Positions 33,886 to 46,699 of a stretch of 64,000 bases of DNA are shown here, piece by piece. Source of the stretch: Prosapia bicincta (lineage: Eukaryota; Arthropoda; Insecta; Hemiptera; Cercopidae); NCBI GenBank assembly GCA_036971475.1, contig JBAIZL010000061.1, positions 1,032,501 to 1,096,500 of the forward strand, given 5' to 3'. The position numbers and the translations under genes are program-made. The stretch's first letter is position 1. Each line of letters starts with the position of its first letter. The notes beneath the pieces are model-generated. The model was not told where the DNA came from and searched no databases. It saw nothing but the letters and a program-made list of their open reading frames with translations.

Positions 33886-34649
33886 TTTTTAAATATAAGT
33901 TAGTTTAATCAGTGAATTCAAGATGATTACACCAGGCAACTTTAATTTAAATTTTATTTTGGGGAGTATCAGTCTCTATGATTTCCCCCCAAATTCGCCA
34001 CTGTCTACTATTAAAAGACCAATGAGGCAAGATGGGGCTTGCCCTCAAGTCGGTATCCCCGTCTTGCCGCAAGTTTTCATGTTAAGCTTCAATGTTTTTA
34101 TATTAGAAATAGTAGTACAATTTACTATCTCGTATGGCATGAAAACATACTATTAGAATATAGTACCTAGATATTAAATTATTTTAACAGAACTTCGTGT
34201 CACAACTTTAAAAATGCCAAATATTATAACAAAGGTCTGTAGAAACAGGTTTTAGTCCATTAGCAACAAATGCTTCACTCAAGAAGGCTACCACTTTGTT
34301 CGTAGTTTTGTACTTCTTCTTCGAGCCAGTTACGATCATTACCAACATAATACAGCACCTGTTGGGAGAGAAAATAGGCCTAACCCGTATTGCCTATTTG
34401 CACTTTCCCCTACAGCTTTAGTTGTTTTTCTGCCATTTTGCTAACATCCATACGTTTCTCGGGGCAAACGTACACTTAAGGCACTGAGACACCATCCTTA
34501 CAACCTATCTATATCTAGAGGTTTGTCCTCCAAGGATGGTTGGTCCTAGGTCGGACAGAGACGCAAAAGAAATTTAGAAATATAAAACTGTGAGTAAAAA
34601 CTTAGGAAACAAAATTTTTTTGACTTTCAATAGGATGAAACTATAAAAA
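33886..34649. other. Unclassified DNA between MITE and LINE
   Basis: No domain recognised. A minus-strand phrase GNDRNWLEEEVQNYE near 34350 is suggestive of some coding remnant but I cannot assign it. Confidence 0.35.
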
Positions 34650-36720
34650 CCTTTTGAGTCACTGCCCGGGCGTGTAACCTAGGGCAACACAGCCCCTGAG
34701 CAATCCCGTCAGTGTATAATTTCTTACAAGCAATTCTGTAGTAATGCTGAAGTAATATTATCTAATCCAGGAGCTTTAAAATGGTCAAAAGACAGAATTG
34801 CCTCTCTAACCTTTTGCGCTGAGATCTTCTGCCCAGCAATATTCCAGTCCGCACTTAGCACAGTATGGCGGAGGTTTTGAGCACCGTCCACTACCGGTCT
34901 AATATGAGGAAAACTGTTCCTCCTCAGCAGACGCAGGGTTTCCTCTGGGGAGTCAGTAAAGCTACCATCAGCCTTCTTGACAAACTTGAGCTCTCCTCAC
35001 GGTCTATCTGCTAAAACCTTAAAAAGTCTAGCAGTGTGTTAGTCTCTGAGCACCACTTTTCCCAAGAAGTACGTTTAACCTCTTTTATGAGATCTTTATA
35101 GAGACACTGGCTGTCTTTATATGCCTGCCAGGTCTCCACCGTATTCTACTTCCTTGCTCTATTTAAGAGTCTTCTAGTCTCTTTCGGTCTTTCCTCTAAC
35201 TCGCTATTCCAATTAAACTTACCGCCCCCAGTGTTTATCCGCGAGAGAGGGCAATTTTCCTCAAAAGACGTGGAAATCACAGTCCTGTTGTATTTTCCAG
35301 TTCGTTTGATGTACCATACTTACCACGGAAGTCTGAATTCATTCTCTTCACTGGGGTCTTAAAACCTTCTTAGTTTGCCCTTCTCGGGTTCCTCCGATAA
35401 GCCACGCTACAAAGTAGACAACTCTTCTGATCGTAGCCGTAATGATCCGGTGATAGAGGGCTCATCCGAAATCTGCCAGTCATGCACCTACCTTACCATC
35501 TGTCTATTACAGTAGCGGATATCTAGTACCTCCATTAAGTTTGAAGTGACAAATGTTGGCTGGGCACCTGTGTTTAAAACCGCAAGATTTTCTTCAATCA
35601 AGAAGGCGAGGAGCTCCTCGTCTCGCACATTTGTGTCTGTGATACCCTACCCCTCATTATGAGCATTGACATCACAGCCCACAAAGATTTCTATATTCCT
35701 CTTCCTGCAGTACCGAACTAACTTACGTAATTCAGCAGGGGGCGATTCTCTATTATTTCTCTTCCTGCAGTACTGAACTAACTTACGTTATTCAGCAGGG
35801 AGCGCAAATAAATGCTGCCATTCCATCCCTTAAGTGCGTGTCCCTGAACCGCGGAACAAAACCTCCACTAGGAACGTCCGAAATTCGGTCCATGACAGTG
35901 CCCATAAGGGAGTGGAACGCTGCCATCTCCATCCTCACGCCTACGCTATCCCCTCGGTTACTAGTACCCTCGGCAGGTTGGCGAAGATCGACGAGAAAGA
36001 CGACCCTCCATTCCCAACAGGCCTAGACCCTTGTCTATTCCTTTTGGCCTCCGACTCTGGAGTAGGATCAGAAGTACTCCTTTCCTCCTTTTCCTCTCTT
36101 TCTCTTGTCGAATTAAGGTCCTACCATTTCCGCTGGCTTCCGGGATGATAGAGTAGGTTCTAGTTCCAGCCTCCGTCAAACCCTTCCGCTTCCTGGACCG
36201 TTGTTTTCTCAAAGGGGGTGGCGGTGGTTCTCTGCTCTCCGCCTCAGCCTTCTTGGCTTCCTCATGGTAGGAAAGCCAGAGTGCTCTACTCCTTTGTTCT
36301 ATGCTCATTCCTCCTGTTGCCTTCGCAACCGGTTTTCCATCTATCTCTACGGGGGCAGAAGCCACATCTATTGGGACCAATTTGTCGGTAGGTTCTAGGC
36401 CCTGAACAGTTGAATTTGTTTCATTTTTGTCTGCAAAGTGTATTCCCACGAGCACTTAGGGAAAAAAGTTCCACAGCCGCAGAGCCCCGCTTACGACGGT
36501 AAGGCGGCTTAATTACTCAGGGGTGGCACCCTCCTTACCTTAAGAGCCACGAATATACATCGGCATAAATCGCACAACACTTTCAGATCGGAGGTGTGTG
36601 TACCCTCCAGACCTCCAACCTGGATGGGGTGCTTCTTGGTTGCCGCCCGCAAGGGAAGGGCAGGACGAGAGCTAGACATATAACAACCCTTCAAGTGCTA
36701 GACCACTTTTTTTGAGCCGC
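34650..36720 (-). pseudogene. Decayed LINE with ORF1-like and RT-linker pieces
   Basis: GC-rich relative to its surroundings. In minus-strand order: a frame at 36455-35961 (164 codons) rich in Lys, Glu, Pro and Arg with SIEQRSRALWLSYHEEAKKA, which could be an ORF1/gag-like part; an endonuclease-like stretch around 35700-35400; and an RT-lead phrase, PGLDNITSALLQNCL, near 34770. It is related to the LINE pieces at 1080-1600. A local direct duplication of about 60 bp lies at 35699-35805 (CTCTTCCTGCAGTAC-GAACT twice). Many stops; not functional. Confidence 0.6.
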
Positions 36721-37689
36721 CTTCATGCACTCACACATTTGCCTGGACTTCCCGTGTATAGGGAGCCACATACGTTCAGCTCCGCTCCACCACGTCAAGG
36801 TCATGCAGCAGCAGGAGAGATTGTTACAACTTACTAGTCCACTATTTTATATTGTTTATTGTAAATACTTCAATTTTTTTAAAACCTATATGAAAAATTT
36901 TATTTTTAAAGAATAAAACCTTACCCCGAGTAATCCTGGTCTTTTGGTTAAACTCGATTTTGACGAACGTTTTCTGATTTAGAGGAATGAGCAAAACCCG
37001 TGACTGGGTTCTAGACTCAACCAACTCGAATAAAAATATAAATGTGTGCATTATATTCTCAGGCTTAAGCAATTTACACTACAACACTAGCGTCACTCCT
37101 TGAAAGGGTTTTCCTAAAATCATTGTATTTCACAATGGACTCCTATTGGAAAACATCGAGTTTTTACAATGAACGGTATTATTTAAGTGGTTTAAAGGCA
37201 AGTTAGAATAATCCTAAACCTTAATAAAGATTTTAAAATGTTTTATTACGTTCCACTGAGCCTCATAGAGATGTTGCTTACTCACTTTCTATTCGCCGTA
37301 TTAAAGTTCAGTTTTAAAGTCGTATTACTTCCACTGTCCTACCTGAGATGATCTGCGGTCTGCAACTCTACATACGCGGGGTATAATTATGCTGGACCCA
37401 TACTCCAATTACACGTGCACGCTGTGAAAAGCATCGATGTTTGCAAGATAGTAGAAAGAGCAACTCAAACTGTAATTGTTTCAAAAACAATAGAGTTTAA
37501 AATATATAAATAAGATATTCTTTAATCGAAATGTAAGGTTTAGGCTTACAAGAAAATGTCCACGTACAGAACGAATGTCATATTAGATGCTGCAACTAAA
37601 GATTCAAACATTAAACAATGTAAGGTGCAATACCACGAAAAGCAAAAAAATAGTGAGGCAAGTTTAAGTAGGCCTACCAACCTAAGACA
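36721..37689. other. Intergenic DNA
   Basis: 36725-36830 may still belong to the LINE. The rest is AT-rich with no gene seen. Confidence 0.35.
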
Positions 37690-37733
37690 AATAGTTTCTT
37701 AAATATATGAAGAATAATATTTACTTACTTACT

Positions 37734-39632
37734 TTATCCAATGCCCGCCCTTGGCTGTTGAACCATTCGGCGTCGAGCCTCCCAGTAACGACCGGTTCTG
37801 GACAGCTGGTCGTCCAGTTCAGGACAGGTTGAAATGTGGTTCCCATTCATAATACCATTGAGACAGAGCGGACACGTATCGGATTCCGCTAGGCCAAAAC
37901 GGTAGAGGTGGGCCTGGAGATAGTCGTGTCCTGTCAGAAGTCGAAAGTCAGCCACGGCAGTTGCTCTATCGCTTGTGGGCACCAAAGGACCGCGACTGCT
38001 AAGTGATGCCCACTGTTTCCCCCTGCTGGCTTCCTCATGATCTTTTTTAATTGAGCGTTTAAGGATTGCATCAATAAGGTGTTTGGCAGAGGTGAGGCAT
38101 CTGGTGGTTTCTTCATATGGTTGTTGCATCTGCGTTCCATTTTTTGCAAGGTCGTCTGCTCTTTCGTTACCTGTGATGCCAACGTGACTTGGGATCCACT
38201 GAAGGCTAATTGACCATTCATTTTGCAAAAGATGTGAGATTGCTTCTCGGCAGTGGAATATGTTCGAACAGTCTGTTGAAGAGTTGTCGGCTATTGCAAT
38301 TATGGCGGCTTGGGAGTCTATAAAGAAAACAGCTCGTTGGTGGTTCGTTGCTGGGTGATGCGCAGCAAGAGCCTCTGCGGCCAGTCGCACTGCCGTTACT
38401 TCCCCATCAAAATTACTTGTGTTTGCCCCAACGCCCTGGCTGATTTCAAATAGCTTGGAGAAAGCTCCAGCCCCAGCTCCAGTAGGATTGAGTTTAGATC
38501 CATCAGTGTAGATGTGCAGCCAGTCTGGTTCAGGATATAAAGTGTGGATTGTCTCAAGGGCAGAAATCTTTAGTTCTTCTGGGAGTGCAAGATGCTTGGG
38601 GGTTTTAAAGTTTAGTAATGACAAACTTTTGAGAGGCATGGCAATAGTCGGCTTGTTGAAAGTTTTGAGCGGGGTTGGGTTTGATTCACCGATGCTATAC
38701 CTTCTTCTAAGTTCTTCAGCGTGTTGCAGTGGGCTTAGCTGGGTTTTTAGTCTCTGTGCAGCCTTTCTATAGTTAGTCCAGTATCGGTGATTTACTCTTC
38801 TTGAGCGTTCCCAAAATTTAAGCGTTAGTTTTTCGCGCCTTTTTTGCAATGGTTCTATGCAGGTTTGCATTTCCATCGCACAAATGGGCGTTGAGAAAGC
38901 TGCGCCGGTGATGATTCTGAGGGCACTGTTCTGTATTTTATCTAACTTTCGCAGATTCGGTTGACTGGCCAGTGACGTAACTTCTGAAGCGTATTCCATG
39001 GAGGGTCTGACATAGGTCTTATAAGCAGTGGCGAGAACGTCCTGCGTGCAACCCCACTTTGTACCAGTTAGTCTTTTTAACAAATTTGTTCGCTTGCTAG
39101 CGCGCTCAGCAACCTCTTGTATGTAATTTTTCCATGAGAGTCTAGTGTCCAGATTAACACCTAAGTATTTGGACAATTTAGACTCTGGTAGGCAACTCTT
39201 TTTATATTTGAGCCCAATGGTTGGGGGCTTGGTGGAGAGAGTGAAAAACTGAAAAATTGTTTTCTCAGGATAAACTGTCATTTTATTGCAGTCGGCCCAT
39301 AGCCCAATGTTTTCCAATACTAGGTTCATAGTTCCTTCAAGGTGGTCAGTCTTGTTAGTAGTATTCCACACAATGATGTCATCAGCATACAGCAGGTATG
39401 ATGTGCCAGGTGTCTTTTCAATGGCGGCGGTGAGGTCATTATTCATTGTGTTGAAGAGAAGACAACTGAGCACGGCTCCCTGAGGTAAACCTTGTTTTTG
39501 GACTTTAAAATTGGAGACAGCACTCATGAACCTGTCCTTATCAGGCGCTGGGTTAGGAAATTTTTTATCCACTTCATCATATTGTTTACCACCCCCAGTT
39601 TCGCTAGTTTTGATAGTAGCAATTGCTTCCAC
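37734..39632 (-). pseudogene. LINE RT C-terminal half plus RNase H
   Basis: Genuine similarity begins around 39540, and the earlier residues are out of frame. GLPQGAVLSCLLFNTMNNDL and LLYADDIIVW give the RT catalytic core. LGVNLDTRLSWKNYI and TAYKTYVRPSMEYASEV give the thumb. RNase H follows: IYTDGSKLNPTGAGAGAF (Asp), FDGEVTAVRLAAEAL (Glu), FFIDSQAAIIAI (Asp) and WIPSHVGITGNERADDLAK (His, Asp). All catalytic residues are present. A Cys-His knuckle-like CPLCLNGIMNGNHISTC lies near the C-terminus. This half is uninterrupted for over 600 codons, and about 1.8 kb of it is true coding sequence. Confidence 0.9.
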
Positions 39633-40549
39633 ACTTTATCATATGCAGCTTTAAAATCAATTAGTACGGCCAGGGTGGACTGCCTTCTGTGGAAACCATC
39701 CTTCACAGCTTGAGTGAACTTCACCAGTTGGTCAACAGTAGAGAGGTTTTGGCGAAAACCTGCTTGGGCTTCGCTTATTGCTCCTTTCATTTCTAAGAAG
39801 TTTCTCAGTCTTAGCTCAATCATCTTTTCAGCCACCTTTGAGCAGACACTGGTCAGCGATATCGGCCCGAAGCTCTCGAGGTTGTTACGGAGTTTGCCTT
39901 TCTTACGGATGGAGATAATTTCACCTCTTTTCCATTGGTAGGGGACCCATTTCATCCATGTCAAGTTTATGAGCTTGAGGAGGCACTGCTTTGCTGTTAC
40001 ACCAAGGTGTTTTATAAATTCGGGAAATATTCGGTCCGGTCCCGCTGCTTTTCCATTTTTTAGTGTGCGAATGGCTGCTTCCAGTTCATGTGTTAGGAAA
40101 GGGTTGACCAATTCAGGTGTCGGCTCGGCTTTGAGAGGGCCCACTGATTGCTGTTTGATGTATTTACGGTCATTGGCTCTTATGTCAAGGATGCTGACAG
40201 CAGCATAGTGCTTGCAGAGTGCTTGTGCAACGTCTTTTGGGCTGGTGAGCGTCCTTCCATTGAAAATGATTGGTTCCCATGTGAAGTTACATTTGTCGTT
40301 ATTGAGGCTTGAAATAAAATTGTGAGCTTTCGAGCCGTCCTTTCTAAAATCTAGTTTGGCAACAAAATTACGGTATGTGCTTCTTTTCGATTGGATGATC
40401 TCCCTCCTGAGTTGGGCTTGTTTTTTTCTGAGTTGGATACAGTCTTCGAGGTTGTTGGTAGTCTCTGCCCTTTTCCTGGCTTTATTACGTTCCCTTTGTA
40501 GTTTTGTCCGATTTTCATTCCAAAAATACTTATATTTATTGACGTACAC
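39524..40549 (-). pseudogene. LINE reverse transcriptase, N-terminal half
   Basis: 341 codons. Conserved RT blocks in order: LKNGKAAGPDRIFPEFIKH, WKRGEIISIRKKGK, FGPISLTSVCSKVAEKMIE, ISEAQAGFRQNLSTVDQL and LAVLIDFKAAYDKVW (first catalytic Asp, here FKAAYD). The frame ends after LIRTGS through a 1-base shift near 39535-39545. The downstream frame resumes with DRFMSAVSNFKVQ. A basic coiled-coil-like linker (KLQRERNKARKRAE) precedes the RT. Confidence 0.88.
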
Positions 40550-40735
40550 TTTGGGTATGCATTTTTTGGCGATCTCTAAAATGTTCTTCTCAAAAGCCGC
40601 TACGGACTGGTCAGGATTGTCATTTATGATGCTAGGAGTGAGAAGCTGATTTGATGTTTGTTCAAAAGCTGTTCAGTCTGCCCTTTTGAAATTCCAGCGT
40701 GGAAGACGTAGTTTTTGGGCATTATTATTTTTTGG

Positions 40736-41455
40736 TCACACCTGTAAGAACAAGACTCTATGACCACATCCCTCAACAGCATCTCTCAGTTTCAGGTCAG
40801 ATCTGCCTATCAGGTTTGCATGTACCAGGCACATGTCAGGTGTACTGGTGCTTCCACCAAATGATAGAAAGGTGGGTTCTGATTGTAGATAGATCAGTTG
40901 TGTTTTGTCAATAAAATTCTCCATAGCGTGGCCAGGTGCATTGCGGTCAGAGTAGTTCCATCGGGGGGAGTGCGCATTGAAGTCCCCTAGTATAATGGAG
41001 TTGCGGTGTCGGGATGACATTTCTATGAGATTTGTATTTAAGTTGTTAGTTTGTGGGTTATAAACACCAATGATTTTGTAGTAGTGTCCGTTTATCCAGA
41101 CTTCTATAAGTACGGCTTCATGTTTGTCGGTTTCGCACATCTTGTGAACCACCTCAAATTTGCATGCTGCGTTGTTATTTACACCGACAACAATCCCTGA
41201 GGCCACTTGTCTAGACCTAGGTAAAATAAAAGTGGTAAAATTCATAGTGTGAAAAAAATCTGGAGAGTCTGTTGAGGCTCCAGCTTCAACTACAATGAAA
41301 ACATCTGCGTCCAGTTTATGAATGAGAGTCTTGAACTCTGTGAACTTTGTGTTATTAAGGCCACCGGCGTTCCAGAATAGTACGCGGAGCCCGTCGTTCA
41401 AGCTCTGAGAAGGGCTGGCTTTGCGATGGCTGCTTGATACTATTGATTTGGTCAT
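40736..41455 (-). pseudogene. LINE endonuclease domain
   Basis: An apurinic-like (exonuclease III fold) endonuclease that nicks target DNA to prime reverse transcription. Visible blocks: LRVLFWNAGGL (Asn), DVFIVVEAG (catalytic Glu), SGIVVGV, IIGVYNPQ, ILGDFNAHSPRW (Asp/Asn pair) and TPDMCLV. The last block should read SDH but here reads GCGHRVLF, so the catalytic Asp is missing, and the frame is lost straight after. Residues of the linker (KLRLPRWNFKRA, then IINDNPDQSVAAFEKNILEI) continue in shifted frames up to the RT frame, with one TGA where Trp is expected. Confidence 0.85.
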
Positions 41456-41540
41456 CTCTAGAAGGATTTGGCAGAGATTCGTCGTAGCAGATTTAGCGTT
41501 ACCCAGGGTGCACCACGTGGAGGCCTGCTACATTTACACC

Positions 41541-44500
41541 CCTGAAGAATAATATAAAAACTTCAGTTACGGAAATCGGATTTTTAATCTCAATATTTTC
41601 AGTTATTAAATTTTTTTTAAAATTTAAATTCTTGTTTTATTTTTTTTTAATTTGTGAAATTTTGCCAAAACTACAACAATATGTCAAATAAATGTTCTCC
41701 AAATACAAATCTCGTAGCGCTGTATAAATTCAATTCACTAATTCTAATACTAAAAACAATCTAAACATTTTACACCATATTTTCTGGCGAAGTTACTAAG
41801 CAGACACTTCAGTTTGTGGAACAGTTAGATAGTAGCACATTGTGTGGTTTAATTGGATCTTCAAAGTACGTAAAGACGTGTAGAAACTAGAGTTGGACGA
41901 AATAACTTGTTTGTGGGATCTGATAGGCATCGTGTGTTAACTAAAAGCAGTTAAAACCTTTTATTACCCCCCCCCTTTTTCCAACTATCTTAGAATCTGA
42001 ACCTAACACTAAGTATGTTGAAAATATTCATTTATTATTTAATTATAATATTTAATAATAATATCTAAATAAAATGTTTAGGTATTTCAATAATTTATTG
42101 CTTTTAAGCTATTTAAATTAATTTGTAGGCTATTTACTGACTTCCTTATCCTATATAAAACAGAAAGATTTGAGTACATATTATTTCTCTAAAAAACTAA
42201 TACGGAAGGTAAAAAAGGAATTGAAAAATCTTTTTTTAACAAATTAAAACACAACACGTGGATCATGATTGAAAAATGGAATTAATTCACTCTTCATTTC
42301 TTGTTCTTTATTTCCAAATTTTAAATGTTTTAGAAGCGGTGATCGATAATGGTTATTGGGGTAGTGACTACAAAATAGTGACTTGGGGGAGGCAAGTTGA
42401 GAGCGTCGTTTTTGTCTCAGGCTTAACGAGTGAGTAGTGACGTAACAAAGAGTTAGGAGGTATTACTATCTTCCTCGCCGCTCATTGGCTATCTGATAGT
42501 AGTTAACCCCTAGAATTCCATCGTGAGCGGATCATCAATCTCTAGTAAAAACCAAGTTACTTCATAGATGGATCTTGAAAGACTCCATTTTATTCTAGTA
42601 ACAAAGCAACAATGCATTTGTTACTTAAAGTGACTAGCACATAGAGACTCACAATACCGTATAAGGTTTGTCTCCTTGTTCTTGTTTTTCACGAAGTAAT
42701 ATCTGATAAGTAACACGCATTATGAAGTCCGAATAATGCTATTTTATATAATAAACTCACCGGATGTTATATGATTTTATATTGGCACCAGCAATATTTA
42801 ATAATAATAATTTTTTTGAATGTTCACATTTAAATACAATGTATTACCGTAATTATAAGGGAGTTATTTTAGATGAGTTTATCATTGGGATAGTTTTTAG
42901 TTCCTCTATATATACGATTAAAAATAAGTTTGGAAAGAAAAAATATAGGCTATATTTAAACATAAGTAATGTTTATAAAATATAAACTACAAAGTTAAAT
43001 GAAATTCACTAAATTTTCAAATATTACCAAATAACGATCGTAAAGTCAGTGATTTATTGAAATTTATTTTTTACGTTAAAGTTTTTTTTATTGTTGTGCA
43101 CTTTTTAGTTATTGTTTGTTATCAAAGTTAAAATTTGATCTTAAATTCATTAGAAAATTGCACCTTTTGAAATATTTTATCGTCTTCTATACCTCTACTT
43201 ACAATCCTATAAAATAGTCTTGAATCAAATAGTTTGGTACAGATCTTGAAATTCGTATAACTTACCTTTCTACCAAAGCACTGAGGATAACCAATTGCGT
43301 GCGAGCTACGTCGCATTCCTGAACATCTCCGCTAAGTAAAACCACTCAAACGCTGCTTCCACTGCTTAGGTGCACACTTTAAAGGTAAATTTGCTTCGAC
43401 TAAATCACATTAATCATGCTATGTAACAGAAGCATAAGGACATCTCAATGACACCTCTCAAGTCTAAAAACCCCTCGACCTCTAGCTTAACCTCTCTCGA
43501 TTACTGCACATATTTATTCTGGATCCCCAAAAACTGAAAGTCCTCTTAATTTGCCATCTTTTAATTTCTCTGAAAACTCTCTCACTGGGTCATCTCATAC
43601 TGAAAACTCAATGTTATAATTTCGCTTTAAATTTACGCGCTGACCGCCACACAAATTCTTCTAAATTATATTCGGCTGCCGCTGCCACAAAGCCAACAAG
43701 AGATTTCAGGATAAAATGGTCATTATAAGGTATTCTGGTTGAAACTTATAACTTAATTTTTGCCACTATAACTGCATAAACTTTAATTAATTTAGTTTTA
43801 GGATTTAAAATTCCCAAAATTACAAAATACCTATCTTTGATACCTCATTTGGTAGAATGAAAGAATCATGAAATAACTTTGTGCTCGCATACAAAGTGTT
43901 CAAATCTGTGTACAAGTGGGCCAAAATCTTCTATAATGCTCTAATAATAAAATACAATAATTCTAAGCTATTACTCCAACAGCAAATGCATCATTACTAC
44001 TCTAGAAAATCCATCATAATTATCTACTTTCACCATTTCAGCATCATCCCATTGCTGATGTGACAAAATCCACAATTAGGAAAATTAAATAATGCGTTAT
44101 TAAAAGACTGCTTTCGAATGGAGAACTAACTGGCAATTGTAAAGTTAGTTTCAATACACTGGTACTCGAATTAATTTACTACTTCAGCTCGTTTATAATT
44201 ACTTTAAAAATTATAAAAACTGCTCTTTAACAATTAATCCAGTATATGACCCAAAAAATGTTTTACCAAATGACTTTCTTTATTTATATAGTATAATGAA
44301 TTTCTGTTGCCTAAATACCAATTATAAAATCGGCCTATTTCCACTTAACTTATTGAACTCATTTACGGTTTTAAATTCTAAATAATAACATTATATCAAG
44401 AGTTTATTTCTTTTTTTACTATACTCTTTCCTTCTTATATTAAATCGTTCATTCGTTCCATTTGACTTCTCTCGCAGTCAAATCTTTTCTGCATGTCTCT

Positions 44501-44967
44501 GTAAACCAATATTTACTGCGGAGATCAGACTGAGTAAATATAACTCACTTTTAATAGTCATAATTAAAGTGTTGGGGATTCCTTGCATCCAAAGAACTTT
44601 ACATTTCACCGAGTGTGTTTTCTTCCGCACAGCTGCATATTTTTCTTTATATACTGGAGTAGACATTCTCTTTCTTAAAATCAAAGAATATTTTTTATAA
44701 ATTAAAAATGCATTATTTCTGGTTTTCTTCTTTATTTAAACCGTAGCTACCGATTCTTATTCGTTTTGCATTAATCATGTCGTGATTTTGATATATCACC
44801 AGGTGTAATTTTTCTCTTACTAGACATGTGTCACTATCACTGGTTCCACTTTGAATTTAAAACATTTCAGTAATTTAAAAACCAAAGTTTTTCGTTAAAA
44901 GCTTTGCAAGTACGAATCATAGCCTACTATATCACATACTATAAAACCGATCCTACTATAACCTATT

Positions 44968-44970
<3 letters not shown>
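41541..44970. other. AT-rich intergenic DNA
   Basis: 42340-42560 is slightly GC-richer and carries GTGACGTAAC and CTCATTGGCTAT (CRE- and CCAAT-like). No gene follows that I can recognise. The rest is AT-rich with only short frames. Confidence 0.4.

Positions 44971-45047
<77 letters not shown>
44971..45047. repeat. (CA)n microsatellite
   Basis: Pure CA for about 77 bp, followed by a short CG/CA run. Confidence 0.97.
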
Positions 45048-45051
<4 letters not shown>

Positions 45052-46699
45052 GCGCGCACACGCACATTTAAATTATACGCTAACATACACTTATACGCCC
45101 TTACACTTTATAAAAATGAACCAAGAAGAAATAAAAGTAGTTTCCAATAAGAAACGATTCTCTGAATATAGATTGTAAAAAGTAACTATGTTATTGTATT
45201 TCTCAAGAGGGAAAAGAAGTTCTAACATCTAAATGAACAAAAGAACTCGTTGGCTACGTGATCAGAAGACTAAATATATCGGATTATTTTGGGGTATTTC
45301 CTTCACCGAACGTGTCTGGCTTTAATCGTGGTCTTATTCCAATTTAATATTATTTTGGTTTTATTGAATAATACAAACTCTTGAAAATAATTATCCACCA
45401 ATTCTTTACTTATTTACATTACGTTGTGTTTTATTTATACTTCAAGAGTTATAAAAAAATATGTATTTCAAAAACACATGTGGAAATAAAAATAAAAATG
45501 CAGAAATAGTTTAAATCTTGAAGATACAGTTCCTAATTTAATGATTAGTTATTTTTCAAACGTTATACATTTAATCCATTCGGCATATTGGCAGCCTATG
45601 GATATAGTCCGTATGACCAAACGTCATAAGTTAACGAGATTTCTTCTCCCAAAACCTTCATTTCATTCTCCATTTACTTATGACTCATCATAGTCCATTA
45701 GAGAAATGTCACTTTAATTGGATAAACGAAAAGATTAGATTACATATTACAATTTATCGTCCAGTTTATAATTCTTAAAATGTAAAATTTTTCGTTTAAA
45801 ATCTGCTATTAAAGAATAGTTTTAATCCCAACAATAATTCCAGAATTGTACATTATTTGATTACGTATTTTTCGTTAGCCTTAATTTTAAAGGCATCAAG
45901 GATTAAGCATCAGGTCTTTGACTTGCTTATTTCGATTCCTGGTAGTTAGGGTTAAGATCGTCTAACGCTCTTGTTAATTTTCTCAAGTTCTAATTGTGAT
46001 TCCAAAATAGTAGAGTTTTAGTGCGCTTGGTTATATTAAACTGAAAAAGTTGTGCGTTGTTGAAGAGATGAATTAACGATCGTTAGAGATAGAATATATT
46101 ATTTAAAATTTGTTTGAGATATTTTGGTTTTGGTTTCAGAAAGTAACTGGATTATTTACAATTAACAAGGCAAGAGTTTCTGAAGAGTTTTCAAAGTTCT
46201 CTCTGTGTATATCAACAGGAGAGTGGTGTGCACGATGAAAACTGGATACCCACAAAGAAGGTTAACATACAGGGACATATTTTTAAACGAAAAATTGAAA
46301 TACCAAATGAACTAGACACATAATGTTTATGCTACTTTACTTTTTATTATTTATTCTACAAATATGAACCTCGAATTTATAATGTTTTCATTATATATTT
46401 GCGAATGAAGTTTTATAACATAAACTCATATTTAAATGCCATGAAACAATATATGACAAGCATACAGAAATTCAAAAACAATTTACTACACTTGCTAGTT
46501 CATTTTATAGATATCAAACTTAGGAAAATGATCTGGCACAAATATAAAACTGTCAAAAAGTTAAATTCATTGCTTCCTCTTTTATAAATATAAGAAATAA
46601 TTTTTTCCAATAAAAATAATTAATTTCAGTCAAAAAATAAGTTTGTACGAAAATAGTAAGTCTTATTTATGGGGTGGATCAAAAACTGACAAGGATTTT
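45048..46699. other. AT-rich intergenic DNA
   Basis: No gene or named repeat recognised. Confidence 0.4.

Larger units (their letters stand above)
37690..41540 (-). mobile_element. Jockey/I-type LINE retrotransposon with RNase H
   Basis: Minus-strand order is endonuclease (41455-40736), RT (40549 to about 38700) and RNase H to the stop at 37736-37734. The stop is followed at once by a short GTAA repeat (AAGTAAGTAAGTAAATATT), which looks like a microsatellite-type 3' tail with almost no 3' UTR. No ORF1 is found upstream of the endonuclease, so the copy is probably 5'-truncated near 41540. Only a few frame breaks separate the domains, so it is much younger than the LINE relics at 1 and 35 kb. 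Confidence 0.88.
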
